Below are positions 58,424 through 64,000 of a stretch of DNA of 64,000 bases, piece after piece; position 1 is the first letter of the stretch, and each line of letters opens with the position of its first letter. Made by a program: the position numbers and the translations under genes. The DNA is taken from the NCBI RefSeq assembly GCF_003144245.1, contig NW_020289975.1, positions 2,251,496 to 2,315,495 on the forward strand, given 5' to 3'. Under the pieces are notes generated by a model. The model ran no database searches. It worked only from the letters and a program-made list of their open reading frames with translations, and had not been told where the DNA came from. Origin of the DNA: Jaminaea rosea (lineage: Eukaryota; Basidiomycota; Exobasidiomycetes; Microstromatales).

Positions 58424-59172
58424 ATGTCCAACCCTTTCAAAGAGTCCTCCGTCTCCTCGCGCTTCGTATCCAGCACAGAGCTCACATCCGCTCAAAAGAA
58501 GCGCGAAGATGACCTCAAAGCCGCCTATGCTCGCATCGGCCAGGAGCCACCCCCTTCGGCAGCGGCAGCACAAGAGGAGTACGACCCACGCAGCTTGTAC
58601 GAACGCCTCAAGGCCAATTCGGATGCCAAGCAGGAGAAATTTGACGAGCAGTGGAAGTTGAGCAATCAATTCAGAGGGATCGATGAGGGCGAAAGTAGCT
58701 TCCTTGCAGACGTCGCTAGGGAGAAGAGGGAGGAGGAGAGACGAAAGAAGGCTGAGGAGGCAAAGGAGCTCGAGGAGTTTAGAAAGTCGGTTGAGGCAGT
58801 GGCGTGTGATGATGATGAAGAGACAATCGCTGACGATAAAGTACCGCTGGCAGAGCCACCGAAGCTCAGCAAGCCTCACCACCTCCTCCTACCTTGGCTG
58901 GTAGCCCCAGCGCAGTCGCCTCGACGGCCAAGTCTGCTTCTCCGCCAGCACCAACAGCTGCAGCCACCAAGCCAGTGGCATCCTCGTCAGCGGCTAGCAA
59001 GGCCAGCAAGAGGAAGCGCGACGGTAGTGCGCTGGGCATTGTCAGGAAGAAGAAGAACCCGCAGTCAGAACAGCAGAAGGCTGGAGAGGCCAGCAAGCCT
59101 ACAGCAGCGGCGACCACCAAGGATGAGAGCGAGAAGAGTTCGGGTGATGCGCAGAAGGGAGCCAAGTCATGA
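58424..59172 (+). CDS. NIP30/FAM192A-like protein (PIP30 domain)
   Basis: Exons 58424-58803 and 58905-59172 give 215 residues. Animal FAM192A/PIP30 is a nuclear partner of the PA28-gamma proteasome activator; the fungal role is unknown. The N-terminal family domain is clear: SRFVSSTELTSAQKKREDDL, YDPRSLYERLKANSDAKQEK, QWKLSNQFRGIDEGESSFL, then a Glu/Lys helix. The second exon carries a basic block, KRKRDGSALGIVRKKK. Without splicing, the frame runs on with an Arg/Pro-rich sequence unlike the family. The intron (GTGTGA donor, pyrimidine-rich tract, TAG acceptor) restores a lysine-rich C-terminus. An alternative in-phase intron, 58799-58869, cannot be ruled out. The call is confident for the domain and moderate for the splice. 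Confidence 0.75.
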
Positions 59173-59684
59173 AGACCTGCCAAGTGTGATTCTATCGCTG
59201 CAAGTAAGCGCATCGATGGTCACATCGTACGGGACATGGCCCAACCTGTCGATCGCTTTCATAATGACGAGGGAGAAGCCACCCGCCTCAACAGCGGCAG
59301 CTACTCTCCGTTGTCAGATGATCAAAAGAGCCAGGTGGCAGAAGACACAGCTTGAAGTCACGAGTACGCCTAGCTGGGTCGTTCTACGCCATCCGCGACC
59401 GCAACCATCATCGAAGAAAAGGGAGCGAAGCGCCATATGAATCAAGGCTGAATGCCCGGAGGAAAGCAACGCTAGAGCTAGAATGATTATGGAAAGAAAG
59501 GGAGCACGGTGCAGGCTCGACAAGGGGAGTATTGATGCTGAGGTCGTGAGAGGAGAGAATGGCGGATCGTACCAGGAACAAGGATGAAGACGAGGCAATG
59601 CGGCGTGAGAAGCCATGACAGAGGGCGCCAGAGTGAAATGAAAGCAGTACCCCTTGATCCATCTGATGTGTGTTGTTGAAGTAC
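59173..59684. other. Convergent 3' spacer, NIP30-like / CAC2
   Basis: 512 bp between stop codons. The frames crossing it are shadows. A perfect GTAAGT donor overlaps the CAC2 stop on the minus strand, so part of this spacer could be spliced 3' UTR or an alternative last exon. Confidence 0.4.
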
Positions 59685-62600
59685 TTACGAGGGAGGTAGC
59701 AAGGTGGGCTGGATCCTTCGCTTCTTCTTCGACGCGTCCGGAGCGCTTTCGCCACTTGCTCCCGATGCTGCGGGTGCTATCTTCTCTTCGACGCTGGGCT
59801 TGCTCTCCACGTCCGATGAGGCGTTGCTTGCCGGGACAGGCGCTACCGTTGCTTCCTTCGTTGCCGAAAGACCCGTGATGCCCAAAGCGGGCGACGAGGA
59901 TATGATCGAGGCTGACGAAGAGGGCGTGGCAGGTGCGGCGTCCGCTCCTACTCCTGCCGATCCTGATCCCGAGGCGACAGGCGTGGCCGTGAGAGACTGA
60001 GGTGGTGCTGGTCGCTTCTTCGTCTGCAACGTCGTGACGGTGGAACCGCTACTCCCACTAGCCGCTGACGAACTCCCCGCACTGGCGCCCGCCGCCGTGA
60101 GGCTAGGTTGTCCTCCGTACGAGTAGACTCGTCCCAGCTCCCCATACTCGAACACAGCCACAGAGCAATACCCATCACTGCTTGCCATGACCAGTGTTTG
60201 CCCGTCTGGACTCCAGCTCAAGTCTGTGAAAGCAGCGTAATGCATGTTACTGAAACAGCAGAGCGGACCACCCTGCTGCGTGTCGTAGATCCAGACGACG
60301 TCGTGCGTCGCGACGGCGAAGACCATTCGGTAGGGGAGTCCGATCATGCTTGGAGGTGGGGGCCCGAGGGGCTGGGATGAAGGGGTGGAGGGAGGTTGCG
60401 AGGAGGAATTGGCGGCTTGAGCTGCTGTGCGCGTGGGTCGTGTAGTGCTCGAGCTGCCGCTGGTGTTCCTGCTGCTACTGGCGCTCTCCGCAGCCCCTGC
60501 CGCTGCGTCCTCGGCCGCATCCAAATTCAGATTCACACTCTTCTGCTTTCCCGCCTCCAGAGGGATGTTGGGATGAGGCGCAATGCCTCCTCCATCCTCC
60601 GCGCGGGCAAATGCCGAGATGTTGGAGCGACGCAGTTCGTACAGGATGGGTGAGAAGCGTACCACCAGCGTGGCAGTCTTGTGCCCAGGCAGATGCGCGA
60701 GGGGTGCATTGCTGCGCATGAGATTGGCGCGTCCGTAGAGATAGACGGTGCTTCGCGGGCCTTGTTGCTGCTGCTGCTGCTGCTGCGAGGCGGTTTGGGA
60801 CTGGGAAGAAGAGCCCACGGGCGATTTGCCAGGCGAAGGTGCCAGCGGGCTCGCAGGCGAAGGGGCTTCGAAGATACCGCTCGGCGTAACAAGCAATGCC
60901 CCATCGGGACTGAAGCTGAGTCGGCGGAAAAAGCCACTGAACGTCTCGTCGCCGTAGAGGCGCATCCCTGTTTGGAGGAGCGATCCTCCTCCTCCAGTAC
61001 CGCCTAGGCCGTTGGAGCTGCTAGCCAGTTGTTGTGCTGCCTGGATACGTTGACGAGGGGAAGGCGGGGGGCGAATGGCAGGCAGAGGCGCGGGAGAGGG
61101 GGAACGGATACTTCGTGGACGTGAGGCGGAGCGACGTGATGATGAGGAGGGGGCGGGGACCATTGCGTGTGAGCCGGGGCCCGGCGTCGCAGTTGCTGAA
61201 GTCGAGGAGGAGTCATGTCCAGCAGCAGCGACGGCGGCCTTGTAGATCGAAGCTGCCGATCCCGAGTGTCCGACACCTGCATGGTGCGCCAAGGAGGCGA
61301 TGCTCGTTGGCGGAGAGGTGGCCACGTCAACTTGCGACCCACTGAAGCTGGATCGACGGCTGGGCGTCTTCTGAGGTGGATTCATCGGATGAGCGCTTGT
61401 GCTTGCGCTAACGCTGGCGGTGCTGAATGCCGGGCTTTGAGGTACCGAGGGAGCAGGAGTGGGTGTGGCGGCGCGAGCGATGTTATGGGTCAGGTGTGGG
61501 GTGCTAATGACGGGAGGCTCCATGGGAGTATGGCTGCGGGCGGTTCGACCGCGCACCGCGGTGAAGCTCCCTTCACGTCGTTTGCTGGAGGAACCGCTGG
61601 CTTCGCCCGCTGCGTGGCCTGATACTACTGCGGAGCTGCCCCCGTCTGCCTCGGCATCGCTGCTGTCCATATGACTATGGTGGCCTGACGGAGGATGCAA
61701 AGGAGCGGTGAAGGTCAGCATCACGCCGTAGAGTAGCTATCCGCCGCCCTCACTCTTACTCACTGCTGCCTCGTCGCATCGGAGGCTTGATGCCAGTCTC
61801 CCAGCCATACTGCCCGCTACCATTGCGTCGATGAACATCCATGCGGCTATTGCGAGTGACGGGCGGGACGTACCCCGAGGTAGAGGAGGAAGAGCCTGAG
61901 GCCTTGCTGTGGTGATGATGGAGCGCGTGAACGTGAACCGACCGATCGCTGCTCTGTGTTGCCAAGTAGTCATTGAGCGGGTCCCAGGCAACGCCTTGAA
62001 CGTAGTGTGTGTGGTCGGAGAGCTCTCGAGTGACGGAGCCTGCAACGAGACCGAGCAGCAGGATGTCAGCTCATGGCTCAGCTGTCAAGCAGCACCTGGT
62101 CCTCCGCACTCACCGTCATGCGCGTTTACGATCCTAGCCACAAAGTCAGTCCCTCCAACAATGAGCGACTCGCCGTTGGGCGACCAAGCCATATCGTAAA
62201 TCTCCTGTGGAGAGACTCGAATCATCCTGATGAGGCGCCAATGCTCCTTTTCGAAGCTGGCCTCGCCGTCGTCGGGCTGCTCGCCGAAGGTTGCGGCAAC
62301 TGGGCGATCCGTCAGGCCCCAGAGCATCACGGTACCATCGTCACCTGCACTTGCGAGCATGTCCCCCGAGGGCGAGAAGCGGACACAGTTGACCACGCCG
62401 GAGTGGCGTGTGAGGGTTGCGAGGTACTCGACCCGAGGAGGATGAGGGCTCGTGGAAGGGAGGCCGGCAGCCGCTGCGTTGGCCATTGCTGCGGGTGAAG
62501 GGATGCTGGGCTTGACCAGCCAGATCTGCGAGTGAGGGAGACGAAGAGTTGTCAGTCTCTTTTGACAGGGCATCAATCTGGTTTAATGTCTTGTGGGTCG

Positions 62601-62972
62601 CTACTCACCCGGACATTATTGTCACCACCCGCAGTAGCTAGGCGCCAGTTCTGTCCACCGGCGACATCAATAGGTGCAGCAATGCGCTGGCTCGTCCTCG
62701 TCGACGGCCCAGCAGGGGAGCCAGAGCTATCGAGGGTGCGATCAGGCGTGAGGCCAGCGGCTGTGTGCACGAAGTAATGAGGCGAGAGGTAAGGCAAGAT
62801 GGTCTTATCAGCGGCTTCTCCATCTCACGAGTGGTGTGATTTGCGGCTCACCTTGTCCAGTGTTGTAATCCAGCACCCTCCTCAGCTGCCCGGCATTCAT
62901 GGGCTGGAAGGAGCAGCTGTAGATGGGCTGCGTGTCGTGCCATCGGATCTCGAAGGTCACCGAGCGCACCAT
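59685..62972 (-). CDS. CAC2: Chromatin assembly factor 1 subunit p60 (Cac2)
   Basis: Five exons, 62972-62852, 62760-62609, 62525-62114, 62039-61764 and 61684-59685 (introns of 91, 83, 74 and 79 bp, GT-AG), give 986 residues. CAF-1 loads histones H3-H4 on newly replicated DNA. The WD40 propeller starts at once with VTFEIRWHDTQPIYSC. It continues through LATAGGDNNVRIWLV, VNCVRFSPSGDMLASAGDDG, YDMAWSPNGESLIVGG and WDPLNDYLATQSSD. After a low-complexity insert of about 250 residues (300-560) come FFRRLSFSPDGALLVTPSG, VVRFSPILYELR, PYRMVFAVATHDVVWIYDTQ and LSWSPDGQTLVMASSDG. The C-terminus ends KKKRRIQPTLLPPS, as in other p60 proteins. The length is about twice that of yeast Cac2 because of the Ser/Ala/Gln-rich insert and tail. 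Confidence 0.93.
60762..60785 (-). repeat. CAG trinucleotide run encoding polyglutamine in CAC2
   Basis: Eight glutamine codons in a row, six CAG and two CAA, in the loop between propeller blades of the CAF-1 subunit. Length variation between strains is likely. Confidence 0.8.
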
Positions 62973-63558
62973 GGCGAGCAGTGGTGCGACGGCAGCGAGA
63001 AGGCGAGGACGATGAAGAAGACGAGGTGAGAAAGGAAGAGGGGAGCAGTTGCAGAGTAGAGGGGCAGGCAGGAGGAAGCAGCGGCTCGCGATCGACTGTA
63101 CTTGGCGCTTGCTGAAGTGTGTGATGCGAAGTCAAGAGCTGCTAGCGGCCTCGATGCCGTATGCCAAAGCAAGGGAGTGAAAGCCAAGTGATCACGATGC
63201 GCTTCATTGGTCGCTGCCCGACGCCTCCTCGTTCTCTCGTAGCACCCTCCCCTCCCCGTGCCGCTTGCCTTGCGCTTGCGCTTGTTGGATCCACTCCAAG
63301 AATCGGACCGCGACTGACAACTCGAGCGCGGGCCATCTTGAAAGACACGAGAGCGAGCAAGCGGACGGATGGAGCACACGCGATCCTCCCCTCCGAGGTT
63401 CACGGGAGAATGCGAGGCGTGAGAAACGAGACCGAGCAGACCAGCACAAGGCGGTTGGACCTCTCTTCAAGTAACGTTCTCTCGACCTGGGTAGTTCTTG
63501 CACAGTGGTACACATTGACGATGTCTCAGACCCAGAATCACATTCGCATCCCATTGCC
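62973..63558. promoter_or_regulatory. CAC2 promoter and 3' flank of the right-edge gene
   Basis: 586 bp upstream of CAC2 with no trusted coding frame. No perfect MCB element (ACGCGT) is seen, which would have been expected for S-phase control; one cacacgcg lies near 63375. Confidence 0.4.
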
Positions 63559-64000
63559 TCATCCCCTCACGCCAGCTCTAGCCGCCCTCCCCGACCGAGC
63601 ACCGTGCACCTTCAACTTGCCCATCCGAATCAACCAGCGCTTATGCTTCTCACTCTCCCTCTTGAGCGGATCACGGTCGTCCTTGAGAACTCCGCGGGCG
63701 CGCAGCTTGTCTCGGCGCTCACGCTCGGCCGTGATGCGCTGCCTGAGCTTGCTCTGGTGGTGAGAGAGGAGGGATTGCGATGGCGAGTCTGGGGAGGTTC
63801 GAGATCGCGAAGGTGAAGAGCGAGGAGGGCGATCCCGCTCATGACGAGCTGACCTCGCTGCTGTGATACCTTCGCCCTTCCCGTCTTCGGGATCGTCTCG
63901 AGGCACACGTTTCCAGGCAGCCCGATCCACTCCTGCCCTCCTCGACGCTTCCACTCCATCGAAATGCTCTCTGACAATCCGTTCGACTCTTTCTGCTGTG
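63559..64000 (-). CDS. 3' end of an unrecognised gene running off the window
   Basis: An open frame enters from the right edge and ends at TGA (63559-63561), covering about 146 residues. The visible part is charged and helical near its end: RVERIVREHFDGVEAS, then a Ser/Arg-rich stretch (SSPSRSRTSPDSPSQS), then KLRQRITAERERRDKLRARG and LKRESEKHKRWLIRMGKL. I do not recognise the family. Composition suits a nuclear or RNA-processing protein, but that is only an impression. The competing frames at the same place are less protein-like. Confidence 0.5.
   Translation of the reverse strand, partial: TAERVERIVREHFDGVEASRRAGVDRAAWKRVPRDDPEDGKGEGITAARSARHERDRPPRSSPSRSRTSPDSPSQSLLSHHQSKLRQRITAERERRDKLRARGVLKDDRDPLKRESEKHKRWLIRMGKLKVHGARSGRAARAGVRG

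Noticed and set aside
58804-59440. Continuation of the NIP30-like frame to 59440
   Set aside because: Beyond 58803 it becomes Arg/Pro/Gln-rich and unlike the family; the spliced frame gives the conserved basic C-terminus and stops at 59172.
1-64000. Transposons, viral relics, CRISPR arrays, tRNA or rRNA genes
   Set aside because: I looked for reverse transcriptase, integrase and transposase motifs, terminal repeats, regularly spaced repeats and tRNA B-box sequences, and found none that hold up. By-eye tRNA detection is weak, so a dedicated scan is still the decisive test.

Overview
This 64 kb window is nuclear DNA from a filamentous or yeast-like fungus. It is GC-rich, with one gene about every 2.8 kb. 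Introns are short (62-108 bp), nearly all GT-AG, and many genes share divergent promoters. The KAR2-type HDEL retention signal, the GARP, CAF-1, RAD2 and ERG28 complement, and the long serine/alanine-rich low-complexity inserts in otherwise conserved proteins fit Basidiomycota. Ustilaginomycotina is my best guess, but that is an inference from style and not from a marker gene. I see no tRNA or rRNA gene, no CRISPR array, no transposon and no viral relic.

Layout, left to right: a gene-free edge; VPS68-like (-) diverging from a CwfJ/DRN1-like debranching cofactor (+); a TVP38/VTT membrane protein (-) diverging across about 1 kb from an ERMP1/PFF1 M28 metalloprotease (+); the DcpS scavenger decapping enzyme (+) converging on an oversized RAD2/XPG nuclease (-); a PXA-PX-nexin-C sorting nexin (+); ATP synthase subunit g (-) diverging from a TFIIB-like protein (+); a 2,607-residue BEACH protein (-); a cytochrome b5-acyl-CoA dehydrogenase fusion (-); PUS7 (-); a four-exon EXPERA/sigma-2-receptor-like gene (-); TIM17 (+); an RSA3-like gene (-) diverging from ERG28 (+); a membrane-anchored CS-domain protein (-) diverging from VPS53 (+); KAR2/BiP (-); an exo-beta-1,3-glucanase (-); an IVY1-like BAR protein (-) diverging from a NIP30/FAM192A-like gene (+); the CAF-1 p60 subunit CAC2 (-); and the 3' part of an unrecognised gene at the right edge.

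The genes are housekeeping. They cover endomembrane traffic (VPS68, TVP38, sorting nexin, BEACH, VPS53, IVY1), the ER and secretion (KAR2, ERMP1, ERG28, EXPERA, EXG1), mitochondria (ATP20, TIM17), RNA metabolism (DRN1, DCS1, PUS7, RSA3), chromatin and repair (RAD2, CAC2) and transcription (TFIIB-like). They do not form a biosynthetic cluster, and I found no convincing new multi-gene system.

The most interesting signals are within single genes. They include a reading-frame-forced GC-AG intron in the EXPERA gene, a CS domain split by about 185 residues of low-complexity sequence, a FYVE-like finger in the BEACH protein that lacks the lipid-binding motif, RGG boxes in PUS7, and a BiP precursor with a presequence-like extension before its signal peptide. 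Exon boundaries were set by hand from splice consensus, frame and family conservation; no transcript data were available.
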